41,652 bases of DNA, taken from positions 1 to 41,652 of the forward strand of contig JABBOE010000015.1 of assembly GCA_019351955.1 (NCBI GenBank), written 5' to 3'. The first letter of the stretch is position 1; each line of letters begins with the position of its first letter. The stretch is from Pseudomonadota bacterium. Lineage in GTDB: Bacteria > Pseudomonadota > Gammaproteobacteria > Burkholderiales > Burkholderiaceae_C. Of the stretch, positions 26,781 through 35,104 are shown one piece after another. The notes beneath the pieces were generated by a model. That model made no database searches and was not told where the DNA came from. It saw only the letters and a program-made list of their open reading frames with translations. Position numbers and translations under genes: made by a program.

Positions 26781-28360
26781 TGCGGAAGAAGTTTGTCAAG
26801 CTTTTTGTCCTGCTTCAATTGCTGCTGCAGCGCCTCCAGGCGGGCGTCAATGATGGAGGCCTCGAAGTAGTTGGCACCCGGCGTATGCTGGGCGATCTTG
26901 AGTTGAAGCACCGCGCCTTCAAGATTGCCCTGCAGGGCATACGCCTCGGCAGTGGCTCGGTGCTGGGCTGCAAACTCGCCTGTGGCAGCGTAGGACTGGG
27001 CAAGCCAAGTCCACATCCGCGCGTCGCGCGGGTGCAGCACGGTCTGCTCACGCAGGAAATCGCGTGCTGCATGTTTATCAGGCAAGGCGAGTAGCGCGCG
27101 TGCTTGCAGGTGGAGTACGGCGCGCGAGGTCGGGTCCACCGTACGCAAGCGGCGCGCGAGCTCCACTGCGGCCTGCGGCTGCGAGCGAGCGAGCAAGATC
27201 TCGCCTTGGGCCAAATCCAGCGGCAGGCGATCTGGGGCGCTGAAGCTCGCGGCCAGGCGTGTTGCCTCCTCAAGGGCCGCGTCCGCCGTGCGCAGGCGCT
27301 TGATGTCGAGCCATGCCAGCGCTTGGCCATAGGCCCAGGCAACCTGCTGAGCTGGAAAGTTCTGGGGACGGTCGGGCGACGGCTGAGCCAGTTGCTCGGC
27401 GAGGCGACGCAAGTCATCCGTGCGCTGGTAGGTCAGCACGCGGGCGCGGGCGTTCATCAACCAAAAGGGCAGACTTCGGTCGGGGGGGAGCGGCTGGTTA
27501 CCGCCGCGTGCCTGCGCGTCGGCGATGCGTTCGCTTGTCAGCGGGTGATCTTGCAGGAACGCGTAGACGCTTGCATTGTCCAAGCGTGACAAGTTCTGCA
27601 GCCGCTCGAGCATGCTGGCCATCGCTTGGGGAGGATAGCCAGCAGCACGCAGCATCCCGGTGCCGACCCGATCGGCATCGCGTTCGTTGTTGCGCGAAAA
27701 GCGCAACGCGCGGTCCACCGCCGCCGCCTGTCCACCCAGCGCTAGCCCTTCGGCGGCCTGTCCGCTGCCGGCGGCGCCAGCCAGGATGGCGAGCACCAGT
27801 GAGCCGATGGACAGAATGTTGCCAGTGCCCGCCTGCGCCAAGCGCTGCGCGATATGCCGCTGGGTGACGTGCGAGAGCTCGTGCGCGAAGACGGCGGCCA
27901 GCTGCGCCTCGGCTTGTGCGTCCACCACCAGTCCGGTGTGAACGCCGATCTCGCCCCCGGGAAGAGCGAAGGCGTTGAAAGTGGCGTCGCGCAGCAAGAA
28001 CACGCCGAAGTGGTGCGGGGCATCAGGCTCTGCGGCCGCGTCGGCAGCCGGGGTGAGCCGCTCGACGATGCCCTGGAGGTAGTCGCGCAATAGAACGTCG
28101 TGAAGGTATTGAGGTTGCTGGCGAATCTCGGACATGATGCGCTGGCCGAGCCGGGTTTCCACGGCGGGCGACAGCAAGCCGTGCGCCGCATCGCCAAGCG
28201 CCGGTAGGCTCGCGATCGGTTCATCCTCCGCTGCGCGGGTATCCGCTTGGACGCCCAGGAACAAGGAAAACCCGCACAGGCCACAGCGCAAAAACCGGCG
28301 CCGGGAAGGCCGTTGTAGCGCCTGCCCTTGACGCGGCGATGCAGAAGAAGGTTCGGTCAT
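26777..28360 (-). CDS. M48 family metalloprotease with TPR-like C-terminus (BepA-like)
   Basis: A 527-residue exported zinc protease. The HEXXH motif is HELSH (160-164), with a third ligand expected in the downstream NNERDADRVG. The C-terminal half (about 290-510) is Ala/Leu/Arg-rich and TPR-like. This is the layout of BepA/YfgC, which checks assembly of outer-membrane beta-barrel proteins and LptD. The N-terminus has SRRRFL (19-24) before a hydrophobic stretch, so export could use the Tat pathway. It lies between ptsI and the PglL-type gene on the same strand, 48 bp after ptsI. Its periplasmic role matches the Cpx-like module upstream. Confidence 0.85.
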   Translation of the reverse strand: MTEPSSASPRQGQALQRPSRRRFLRCGLCGFSLFLGVQADTRAAEDEPIASLPALGDAAHGLLSPAVETRLGQRIMSEIRQQPQYLHDVLLRDYLQGIVERLTPAADAAAEPDAPHHFGVFLLRDATFNAFALPGGEIGVHTGLVVDAQAEAQLAAVFAHELSHVTQRHIAQRLAQAGTGNILSIGSLVLAILAGAAGSGQAAEGLALGGQAAAVDRALRFSRNNERDADRVGTGMLRAAGYPPQAMASMLERLQNLSRLDNASVYAFLQDHPLTSERIADAQARGGNQPLPPDRSLPFWLMNARARVLTYQRTDDLRRLAEQLAQPSPDRPQNFPAQQVAWAYGQALAWLDIKRLRTADAALEEATRLAASFSAPDRLPLDLAQGEILLARSQPQAAVELARRLRTVDPTSRAVLHLQARALLALPDKHAARDFLREQTVLHPRDARMWTWLAQSYAATGEFAAQHRATAEAYALQGNLEGAVLQLKIAQHTPGANYFEASIIDARLEALQQQLKQDKKLDKLLPQ

Positions 28361-28408
28361 GGCGGAAAAGGTGAAGTGCCGCGCGCGGCGTGGTCGGCGC
28401 TGCCGCCC

Positions 28409-30166
28409 TCAGCTCATGAGCGCGGCAAGTGCACGTTGTTGGCCCTCGGGTTCGTATTCGGCCAATACGGCTCGTGCCAAAGGCGCAAGCCTGGCGCAAT
28501 CGGCGCGCAGCACCTCTTGCTTGACGCTCAGCAGTTGTGCAGGGTGCATGGAGAAACTCCGCAGCCCGAGTCCCAGCAACAAGCGGGTCAGGGCCGGGTC
28601 GCCCGCCATTTCTCCGCATACGCTGACATGGACGGCGCGTCCCTTCCAGCTCACAGCCGCGTGTGCTTGGGCAATGGTCTGCGCCAACAGTTGCAGGACG
28701 GCCGGATGCAGCGGATCGTATAGGCCGGCCACGCTCTCATCGGCACGGTCGATCGCCAGCGTGTATTGCACTAAATCGTTCGTGCCGACCGAGATGAAGT
28801 CGAAGTGTTTGAGGAACAGGGGCAACATGAGCACCGCGCCAGGTACTTCGATCATGGCGCCGGTCTCGGCCACGCCATGCGGCCGGTTCGATGCCGCGAG
28901 TTCGGCGCGGGCCATGTCGAGTTGAACGAAGGTCTGGTGAAGCTCGGTGGCATGCGCCAGCATGGGGATGAGAATGCGCAGCGGGCCATGGGTTGCGGCA
29001 CGCAACAGCGCGCGCAATTGCACGCGAAACATGGCCGGGTCTGACAGGCTGTAGCGTATCGCACGCAAGCCGAGGGCAGGGTTGAGGTGGGTGAACTCGC
29101 CGTCCCGGTAGTTCGCCTCGGCGTCAAGGGGTTTGTCAGCGCCGATGTCGATCGTGCGTATGGTGACGGGACGCCCATTCATGCCCTGCACCACGCGGCG
29201 GTAGGCCTCATACTGTTCCTCCTCGCCGGGCAGGTCGTGGGCGCGGTTCATGAACAGATACTCAGTCCGAAATAGGCCAATTCCAGCAGCGCCCGCAGCG
29301 AGCGCCGTTTCACAATCGTCGGGCAACTCGATGTTTGCGAGCAGCTCCACCATCTGTCCGTCCAACGTGCGCGCCGGAGTATTTTTCAGGCGCGTGAGGC
29401 GCTGGCGGCCGAGTTCGGACTCCTGCTTGCGGACGCGGTAGTCCTCAAGAATGATGGGCGAGGGGTCCACGATGAGCAGGCCGCTGTCGCCATCGATGAT
29501 GATCCAGTCGTCCTGGCGGATGAGGCGACTGGCTTCACGCGCGCCGACCACGGCCGGGATATCCAGGCTGCGGGCGACGATGGCAGTGTGCGAGGTCTTG
29601 CCACCCACATCGGTGACGAACCCGCGGAACACGCCCTGCTTGAACTGCATCATGTCGGCCGGGGCGATATCGTGAGCCACCAGCACCAGGTCTTCGTCTC
29701 CGGCGGTGCCGCGGGCCATGCCGCCAGTGCCGCGCAGCGCACGCAGCAAACGTTCGACGACTTGCTCCACGTCGGCCTTGCGCTCGCGCAAGTACGCGTC
29801 GTCCATTTCGTCGAAGCTGCGTCCAATCACTTCCAGTTGGGCGGTTAGCGCCCACTCGGCGTTGTAACGCCGCTTGCGGATCCAGGTGGCCGTTTCCCGG
29901 CCAATCTGCGGGTCGTCGAGCAGCATCTTGTGCACGTCGATGAAGGCGCTGAGTTCGGGTGGGGCGTCACTCGGCAACTCGAGTTGCAGTGCGTCCAATT
30001 CAGCGCGTATGGCCTGGCGCGCCGCGCGCAAGCGATTGACTTCCTGCTCTTCGTGGCCGGGGTCGACAAAATAATGCGCGACGTCCAGGCGCGCCGAGGA
30101 CATTAGCACCGCTCGCCCGACGGCGATGCCCCGAGAAACCGGAATACCGAAGATTTGCAGTGCCAT
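28409..30166 (-). CDS. ptsI: Phosphoenolpyruvate-protein phosphotransferase (PTS enzyme I)
   Basis: A 585-residue EI that takes phosphate from phosphoenolpyruvate and passes it to HPr. The active His193 is in GGKTSHTAIVARS, the PEP-binding barrel has GLFRTEYLFMNR and TIRTIDIGADKP, and the C-terminal signature is FISVGTNDLVQYTLAIDR with CGEMAGDP. All catalytic residues are present. HPr and EIIA genes lie 2.7-3.4 kb upstream on the same strand, separated from ptsI by a three-gene regulatory module. The kinase gene ends 51 bp before ptsI, so ptsI may be read through from it. Confidence 0.96.
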   Translation of the reverse strand: MALQIFGIPVSRGIAVGRAVLMSSARLDVAHYFVDPGHEEQEVNRLRAARQAIRAELDALQLELPSDAPPELSAFIDVHKMLLDDPQIGRETATWIRKRRYNAEWALTAQLEVIGRSFDEMDDAYLRERKADVEQVVERLLRALRGTGGMARGTAGDEDLVLVAHDIAPADMMQFKQGVFRGFVTDVGGKTSHTAIVARSLDIPAVVGAREASRLIRQDDWIIIDGDSGLLIVDPSPIILEDYRVRKQESELGRQRLTRLKNTPARTLDGQMVELLANIELPDDCETALAAGAAGIGLFRTEYLFMNRAHDLPGEEEQYEAYRRVVQGMNGRPVTIRTIDIGADKPLDAEANYRDGEFTHLNPALGLRAIRYSLSDPAMFRVQLRALLRAATHGPLRILIPMLAHATELHQTFVQLDMARAELAASNRPHGVAETGAMIEVPGAVLMLPLFLKHFDFISVGTNDLVQYTLAIDRADESVAGLYDPLHPAVLQLLAQTIAQAHAAVSWKGRAVHVSVCGEMAGDPALTRLLLGLGLRSFSMHPAQLLSVKQEVLRADCARLAPLARAVLAEYEPEGQQRALAALMS

Positions 30167-30216
30167 GGCGCAATGGTAGATGCGGTGCGGTACGGCGTGT
30201 TTACGCCGGCACGATT

Positions 30217-31380
30217 TTAGGGGCGCAGGGCGGGGTCCAAGCTGGCCACCTCGAGCACGAAGCAGGCGCCGCCTTTTGGATTTGGCTCATAGTACGCATC
30301 GCCACCATGCAGCCTCGCAATGCGCCGCACGAGGGGTAGACCCAGGCCGCTGCCATCTCCGCGGCCGTGGAGGCGAATGAACGGCTCGAATATGCGTTCG
30401 ACCTCGGCCAGCGGCACACCCGGACCACGGTCACAGACAGTCACGCGTGCGCCACGCGCTGTGAGCTGCACGGTCAATTCGGTCAAGTGCCCGGGCGCGT
30501 GCTTGCGGGCGTTATCCAGCAGGTTGCGGATTGCGTGGCGCAGGAGGCGTTCATCGCCCTGGATCCGCACCCAGTCGCCCTGCACCTCGATATTCTCCCG
30601 CGACGCTTCCTCGGCTGCCACAGCTAGCACGTCCACCTCCCGCACATCAAGCGCGCGCGTGCCTGCGGCGTCGAGCCGGCTGAAAAGGAGAATGGTGCCG
30701 ATAAGTTCATCCAGTTCGGCAAGATCGCGACGTGCCTCATCGAAGGCGGCTTCACGCGCCGTGTCGTGTGGCGACGGCTGACCCAGGGTTTCCAGCGCCA
30801 TGCTCAAACGCGCAAGCGGAGTACGCAGCTCATGCGACGTGTAGGCAAGCAGAGATTTGTGGCTGTTCACCAGTGTCTCGATGCGCCCGGCAGCTTGGTT
30901 GAACGCCACCGCCAGGGCGGCAACCTCATCACGCCCTTCAACAGGGACGCGCGCGCCCAGATCGAGGTTTCCCAGCGCTTGCACACCGCGTTGCAGGCGT
31001 TGCAGCCTGCGCGTGAGGTGGCGCATCAGAGGAAAGGTGACGGCGCCGACGACGACAGCCGTGAGAACGGTCGTGGTCAGGGGTGATAGCAGAAGTCGCC
31101 GCCAAGGCGAGGGCTGGATGCCATATACATGCATGAAAGCGCGAAACATTTCATGCCGGAGCGCCACCTCCTGGGGATCGGAAAAGAATAGCCAGTGCAT
31201 CACCATGGCCGACACCAAGGCCTGCACCAGAAGCGCCAGCGCGAGAGCCAGACCGATGCGCGCCCAAAGCGGCATGCGCACAGCGAAACCAGCCGGCGCG
31301 CTCACCGCTTGGCTTCGGTCTTGCTGCGTCAGGCTCAACTTAGCCTTGCTGGCCGAGGGGGTTGAAGCCTCGCTAGTCAT
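30217..31380 (-). CDS. Two-component sensor histidine kinase, CpxA/RstB-like
   Basis: A 387-residue inner-membrane kinase. TM1 is at about 40-62 and TM2 at about 100-118, with a periplasmic loop of only about 35 residues, so it has no classical large sensor domain. HAMP follows (about 119-172), then the H-box SHELRTPLARL (His183), the N-box NLLDNARKHAPG, and the G boxes CDRGPGVP and GDGSGLGLP. The start at ATG 31380 is chosen because the open frame further upstream overlaps the regulator gene; the gap to the regulator stop is then 13 bp. It is predicted to phosphorylate the regulator encoded just upstream. A small sensor loop is compatible with sensing through a Spy/CpxP-like partner. Confidence 0.85.
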   Translation of the reverse strand: MTSEASTPSASKAKLSLTQQDRSQAVSAPAGFAVRMPLWARIGLALALALLVQALVSAMVMHWLFFSDPQEVALRHEMFRAFMHVYGIQPSPWRRLLLSPLTTTVLTAVVVGAVTFPLMRHLTRRLQRLQRGVQALGNLDLGARVPVEGRDEVAALAVAFNQAAGRIETLVNSHKSLLAYTSHELRTPLARLSMALETLGQPSPHDTAREAAFDEARRDLAELDELIGTILLFSRLDAAGTRALDVREVDVLAVAAEEASRENIEVQGDWVRIQGDERLLRHAIRNLLDNARKHAPGHLTELTVQLTARGARVTVCDRGPGVPLAEVERIFEPFIRLHGRGDGSGLGLPLVRRIARLHGGDAYYEPNPKGGACFVLEVASLDPALRP

Positions 31381-31393
31381 CTTGCGCGCAGCG

Positions 31394-32116
31394 TTACGCT
31401 GCGTCCTGGCTGCGCGCGAACACGTAACCGGCACCGCGCAGGGTGAGGATGCGGCGCGGGTGCCGCGGGTCATCTTCGAGCGCTGCGCGAATGCGGCTGA
31501 TGTGCACATCGATGGATCGGTCGTAGACATCCTGCGCGTCGCTCGTCTTCACGGCGTCGAGAAGGAAGTCCCGCGAGAGGACGCGTCCGGGATGGCGCGC
31601 CAGCGCAAGCAGCAGGTCAAACTGGTAGCCGGTGAGGGGCCGCACTTCGCCGTCAATCCGAACCTGCCGCGCAGCTGGATCCACCTCCAGTTTGCCAAAT
31701 CTCAAGACTTGCGAGGTTTCCACTGCACCTTGACGCCGTCGCACGATGGCGCGAAGTCGGGCCTTCAACTCGCGCGGCTCAAACGGCTTGGGCAGGTAGT
31801 CATCAGCGCCGAGCTCCAGGCCAATCACACGGTCGAGCGGATCTCCGCGCGCCGTGAGCATGAGCACGGGCAGATCGCTCCCGGCGGCACGTAGGCCTCG
31901 ACAGAAGTCCAGCCCATCGCCATCGGGAAGCATGAGATCGAGCACGATGGCATCGAAGCCAGGACCGTGACCCACGGCGTCGCCCAAGTGCAGCGCGGCC
32001 TGCGCCTGGGCCAAGGTCGCAGCGCGCTGCACTTGCCAGCCCGCGCCGCTGAGGTAGTCGTCCACCATCTGGCCGAGCCGGGTATCGTCTTCAATCAGCA
32101 GAACGCGGGGGTTCAT
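31394..32116 (-). CDS. OmpR-family response regulator, CpxR-like
   Basis: A 240-residue regulator with an N-terminal receiver (1-120; phosphoacceptor Asp60 in VLDLMLPDGDG, Lys in YLPKPFEP) and a C-terminal winged helix (about 135-235). The segment LTARGDPLDRVIGLELGADD is very close to the CpxR sequence as I remember it, and DRSIDVHISRIR resembles the CpxR/RstA recognition-helix region. With the kinase 13 bp downstream and a Spy/CpxP-like gene 39 bp upstream, it resembles a Cpx envelope-stress system. A likely operator is GCAAA-N5-GCAAA at 32809-32823. CpxR and RstA are close relatives, so the label is tentative. Confidence 0.85.
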   Translation of the reverse strand: MNPRVLLIEDDTRLGQMVDDYLSGAGWQVQRAATLAQAQAALHLGDAVGHGPGFDAIVLDLMLPDGDGLDFCRGLRAAGSDLPVLMLTARGDPLDRVIGLELGADDYLPKPFEPRELKARLRAIVRRRQGAVETSQVLRFGKLEVDPAARQVRIDGEVRPLTGYQFDLLLALARHPGRVLSRDFLLDAVKTSDAQDVYDRSIDVHISRIRAALEDDPRHPRRILTLRGAGYVFARSQDAA

Positions 32117-32155
32117 TGGCTTGCCATCTTTGGCGCAGAGCGCACCTGTGTGACA

Positions 32156-32749
32156 TTATTGCCGGTAACCGGCGCCAGGGCGCATCGGACCATAGCCACC
32201 ATTCCTTTTGCAATGTTGCTGGCGCTCCTCAATCAGCCGATAGATCTCTTGACGCTGCGCCGGGGTGAGAACCTCGGCAATCTCGTACTGCATCTGGCTC
32301 ATGTTCTTGGACAATTCGTCGGACAGGCGCATTTGCTTGCTGCGCAGGGTTTCCAGCGCGCCGCGGTCGATGGTGGAGGCGGCCAGAAGCCGCATGCGGT
32401 CGCCCCTGACCGCGCGCATCTGCTGTATCAGCGATCGATTGTTTTCCATCATGGTGTTCCGCAGCCCGCGGATGCGCTCGCGTTGTTCCGGTGTGGCGTG
32501 CACGCGGCCCAGCAGAGCCTGCATGCGGCCGCCAACGCCGTGACCTCTCCAGTGGCACCTCACGCGGTTTTGCACGCCTGTGCTTGTCGAGGCGGCGGCG
32601 GGGCTCACGGCAGCCACGTCAGGCGGTGAAGGGGTATTCTGCGCCATTGCAGTGCCTTCCTGCAGACACAGGCCAAGCGCGAACGCGCCCACAATTCTCC
32701 AAGGGGCAGCGTATTTGCGCAGTGTGAAGGTCAGGGCATTGTGGGACAT
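32156..32749 (-). CDS. Spy/CpxP-like periplasmic protein
   Basis: A 197-residue exported protein with a signal peptide (about 1-35, ending AMAQ) and an all-helical, Arg/Gln/Glu/Met-rich body. Two LTxxQ-type motifs are present: ATPEQRERI (about 90) and LTPAQRQEI near residue 175. This is the pattern of Spy and CpxP, periplasmic ATP-independent chaperones and, for CpxP, inhibitors of the CpxA sensor. The start at ATG 32749 has GGAAAG about 8 bases upstream; the frame extends to 32797. It is the first gene of a regulator-kinase cassette, and a CpxR-like direct repeat lies 60-75 bp before it. Confidence 0.75.
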   Translation of the reverse strand: MSHNALTFTLRKYAAPWRIVGAFALGLCLQEGTAMAQNTPSPPDVAAVSPAAASTSTGVQNRVRCHWRGHGVGGRMQALLGRVHATPEQRERIRGLRNTMMENNRSLIQQMRAVRGDRMRLLAASTIDRGALETLRSKQMRLSDELSKNMSQMQYEIAEVLTPAQRQEIYRLIEERQQHCKRNGGYGPMRPGAGYRQ

Positions 32750-32808
32750 GATCAACTTTCCAGGTGCGTCCCTCGAGGGGACAGTGCACCGCATCATGCG
32801 CGCCGAGT

Positions 32809-32823
32809 TTTGCAGGCGTTTGC
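32809..32823 (-). promoter_or_regulatory. Candidate CpxR-type operator upstream of the Spy/CpxP-like gene
   Basis: On the minus strand GCAAA-CGCCT-GCAAA is a perfect direct repeat with five-base spacing, one base per half different from the E. coli CpxR consensus GTAAA-N5-GTAAA. Its position 60-75 bp before the first gene of the module suggests autoregulation by the adjacent regulator. Confidence 0.45.
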
Positions 32824-32907
32824 CACGTGTGTGTGGAAATGTTGCAGTGGCACCTGCGGCCGGCTTCGAGAACCTCGCAAGCCCAATCAGTGCCCTGCGG
32901 TCACCGG

Positions 32908-33177
32908 CTATTCGCCCTCGCCAAACTTGTCGTCGACCAAAAGCGCGATTTGGTCCAGCGCCTGCTGTGCGTCGTCCCCATCGGCTTCAACCGCGATTTT
33001 TGACCCTTGACCCGCTGCGAGCATCATCACGCCCATGATGCTTTTGGCGTTGACGCGCCGCGACCCTTTGCTCAGCCAAACGTCACTGGCGAACTCCGAG
33101 GCGAGTTTGGTGAGCTTGGCAGATGCCCGGGCATGTAGCCCCAACTTATTGGCAATGATCAAGTCGCGCTTCAACAT
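32908..33177 (-). CDS. ptsH: Phosphocarrier protein HPr
   Basis: An 89-residue HPr. The phosphorylated His15 is in KLGLHARASAK and the regulatory Ser46 in NAKSIMGVM, both conserved, so it could also be a target of an HPr kinase. It receives phosphate from EI and passes it to the EIIA encoded just upstream. ATG 33177 overlaps the EIIA stop by seven bases, giving translational coupling; a longer open frame to 33282 is a shadow. There is a 158-bp gap before the next gene, where the Cpx-like promoter lies. Confidence 0.96.
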   Translation of the reverse strand: MLKRDLIIANKLGLHARASAKLTKLASEFASDVWLSKGSRRVNAKSIMGVMMLAAGQGSKIAVEADGDDAQQALDQIALLVDDKFGEGE

Positions 33178-33593
33178 TTGGGGGCCTCGGACACCTCGTC
33201 GAGCTGCAACTCCGCGATGCCGCGTTGGCCGCCGTCCAGTGCGCGCGTAACCAGCGCATCCAGGGGCTCCTTTTGGTAGCACACGGTCCGCAGCAGCATC
33301 GGCAGGTTCACGCCAGACACCACCCGAACGGCAGACGTGCCGGGCGCGGCGGCAAGGCGTTGGGCAAGGTTGCAGGGGGTTGCGCCGGCCGCATCCACGA
33401 GCACCAGGGCTGCACCATCGCTGGCGACGCGTTCAAGCGCCAACTTGGCTTGCGCGAGCATGGCTCCGGGTGACGCGTCGGCGGGAACGTCGATCGCCTC
33501 CAGGCCGATGGGGCAGCTTGCGTACACGTGCGCTGCGCAGTCACGCAAGGCGCTGGCTAGCGGGGTGTGGGCGATGATGAGAATCCCGGGCAT
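33171..33593 (-). CDS. PTS EIIA component, mannose/fructose family
   Basis: A 140-residue EIIA-Man-type protein with phosphorylatable His9 in ILIIAHTPLA and the fold's later motif VLVDAAGATPCNLAQRL. No EIIB, EIIC or EIID gene is present, as is usual for the incomplete regulatory PTS of betaproteobacteria, where this protein is thought to signal rather than import sugar. It overlaps ptsH. It lies 69 bp after the lipoprotein gene. Confidence 0.9.
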   Translation of the reverse strand: MPGILIIAHTPLASALRDCAAHVYASCPIGLEAIDVPADASPGAMLAQAKLALERVASDGAALVLVDAAGATPCNLAQRLAAAPGTSAVRVVSGVNLPMLLRTVCYQKEPLDALVTRALDGGQRGIAELQLDEVSEAPKC

Positions 33594-33662
33594 GCAGGGT
33601 AACTCCTGATTGCTTATTACGGCAGTTTAGCTGCATCGCAACATCCACTTGGGCTGACGGGG

Positions 33663-34235
33663 TCAGCCTGGAGCGGGCAAGCGGACTGAGCTGGAAAAGG
33701 TCTGCGCCGCGTCGGCCCGATAGCGCGAAGTCTGCGCGAAGGTTGTGATCTGGAACACTTGGGAGCCCTGCGCAAAAAGCACCACGCGTTCGCGCAAAGG
33801 CTTGCCGCTGGGCGATTTACCGGCGATCTCCAGGTCCACTGCGTCGGGCAGGTCGTGCACGGCGTGCGCCACCCCGGCGGGTTGGCTATGCACCACGTGA
33901 CCAGCCACATTTTGCAGCGCAGCCGTGTGCAGCGCTGTCATGGCAGGACCAACCAGCGTGCGATCCCCCAGGTCCGCATGCGCCAGCGCAAAGGTCATGC
34001 CATCCGCGGCACAACCCGTCATGCTCATCCGGACGATTTTTCCGGCCAGCTGCACATTCTGGGCGATCTGTTGCGGCTTGCAAGGGAACGTTAGCAAAAT
34101 GTCGATGTCCTTGGGCCGAGTTTCGCGCCAATTGAGGGCTGGCGAACAAGCGGCCAGGCTGCTTGCAGCGATCAGGAGCACGACAAGGTTGTGCCAGCCG
34201 CAAAATCGCGCAGGGTGTCGAAAGGGATTTAGCAT
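33663..34235 (-). CDS. Predicted lipoprotein, unknown function
   Basis: A 190-residue protein with a lipoprotein signal (hydrophobic 18-29, lipobox SLAAC, Cys30), so it is probably anchored in the outer or inner membrane facing the periplasm. The body contains RPKDIDILLTFPCKPQQIAQ and a Cys in MTGCAADGMTFALAHADLG, which with the earlier Cys may form a disulfide. I do not recognise the family. ATG 34235 is preferred; an ATG at 34265 is in frame. It is divergent from the thioredoxin-fold gene, with 49 bp between starts, and a 7-bp hairpin (33651-33667) overlaps its stop codon. Confidence 0.6.
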   Translation of the reverse strand: MLNPFRHPARFCGWHNLVVLLIAASSLAACSPALNWRETRPKDIDILLTFPCKPQQIAQNVQLAGKIVRMSMTGCAADGMTFALAHADLGDRTLVGPAMTALHTAALQNVAGHVVHSQPAGVAHAVHDLPDAVDLEIAGKSPSGKPLRERVVLFAQGSQVFQITTFAQTSRYRADAAQTFSSSVRLPAPG

Positions 34236-34284
34236 AGAAGCATTATCCGTGTATGCGTGCATCGACACGGGCGGAGGCATTGCT

Positions 34285-34848
34285 ATGCTGCACTTGTATT
34301 CCAATCGTTTTGCACCACGTTCCACGGCCTCCAGCTTGCGCGGGCGCCTGCGCGCTTTGCTGTTTCGTGCGGTGGCCATAATCGGCCTGTCGCTCTCGAT
34401 GACCGGGGTGTCAAGAGGTGATACGCCCTTGGCCCCTGCGCGCGATTTGCAGGCAAGCGTCGCCGGCACCGCAGCGCGGCACCAGCCTCTGGTCGTCATG
34501 TTCAGCCTGCCGGGTTGTACCTATTGTGAGCGTCTGCGCAAAAGCACCTACCAATGGTTGGCAAAGGATGGGTACGTCGTGTTGCAAGTTGAGATGGAGC
34601 CTGACTACCGATTGCTCGATTTCCGCGGCGAGGCGACCACTGGCAAGGCACTGGCACAGCATTACAAGGTGAGTTTGGCTCCCACCGTGCTGTTCTTCGG
34701 CCCCGAAGGTCAAGAAGTGGCGGATCGGTTGGTGGGAGCGGGAGAGCCCGACTTTTACCAAGCTTTTGTTGACCGCGCTTTGAAGCAGGGCGCACAGCAG
34801 CTTGGGGCAAGCGGCGCCGGCACGACAAAACCACACGCGCCGCTTTAA
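34285..34848 (+). CDS. Exported thioredoxin-fold protein with CTYC site
   Basis: A 187-residue protein with an N-terminal export signal or anchor (basic 18-28, hydrophobic 28-42) and a thioredoxin-like domain (about 60-175). The CXXC site is CTYC (78-81) in FSLPGCTYCERLR, and the cis-Pro loop is SLAPTVLFFGPEG. It resembles SoxW/thioredoxin-2-like periplasmic proteins that reduce or isomerise disulfides. GGAGG lies 8 bases before ATG 34285. The gene points toward the efflux operon, whose first gene starts 256 bp downstream beyond a palindromic region. Confidence 0.75.
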   Translation: MLHLYSNRFAPRSTASSLRGRLRALLFRAVAIIGLSLSMTGVSRGDTPLAPARDLQASVAGTAARHQPLVVMFSLPGCTYCERLRKSTYQWLAKDGYVVLQVEMEPDYRLLDFRGEATTGKALAQHYKVSLAPTVLFFGPEGQEVADRLVGAGEPDFYQAFVDRALKQGAQQLGASGAGTTKPHAPL

Positions 34849-34944
34849 GCGCGCTTGGAGCGACCTTGGTCGGCTGACGCAGGCGCGCTTTGGGAGGCGC
34901 CGCACCGGGCTGGCGAACGAGCCGCCATGAACGTTGGCCGTCCT

Positions 34945-34984
34945 GCATACTCACACCAGTATCTGTATACTACCGGCAGTATGC
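34945..34984. promoter_or_regulatory. Nested palindromic operator region upstream of the efflux operon
   Basis: An outer pair GCATACT (34945-34951) / AGTATGC (34978-34984) encloses an inner pair AGTAT (34958-34962) / ATACT (34967-34971) with a four-base centre. TATACT (34966-34971) could be a -10 element with no good -35, which would suit regulator-dependent transcription. It is 120-160 bp before the tolC-type start. No regulator gene is adjacent. Confidence 0.5.
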
Positions 34985-35104
34985 GGAAGCCGACCTTGCT
35001 CTCGTGTGGAGGGCTATGCTTGATCAGATCTCTCATGCAGCAGGCTAGCTGCAGCGGGCAAGAATGCAGGTCGGTTTGCCGATTCGTCCAACAGGGGTTC
35101 CCAA

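Noticed and set aside
34945..34984. A LexA box at the efflux operon
   Set aside because: The inverted repeats are AGTAT/ATACT, not CTGT-N8-ACAG; the only clear LexA box is at recA.
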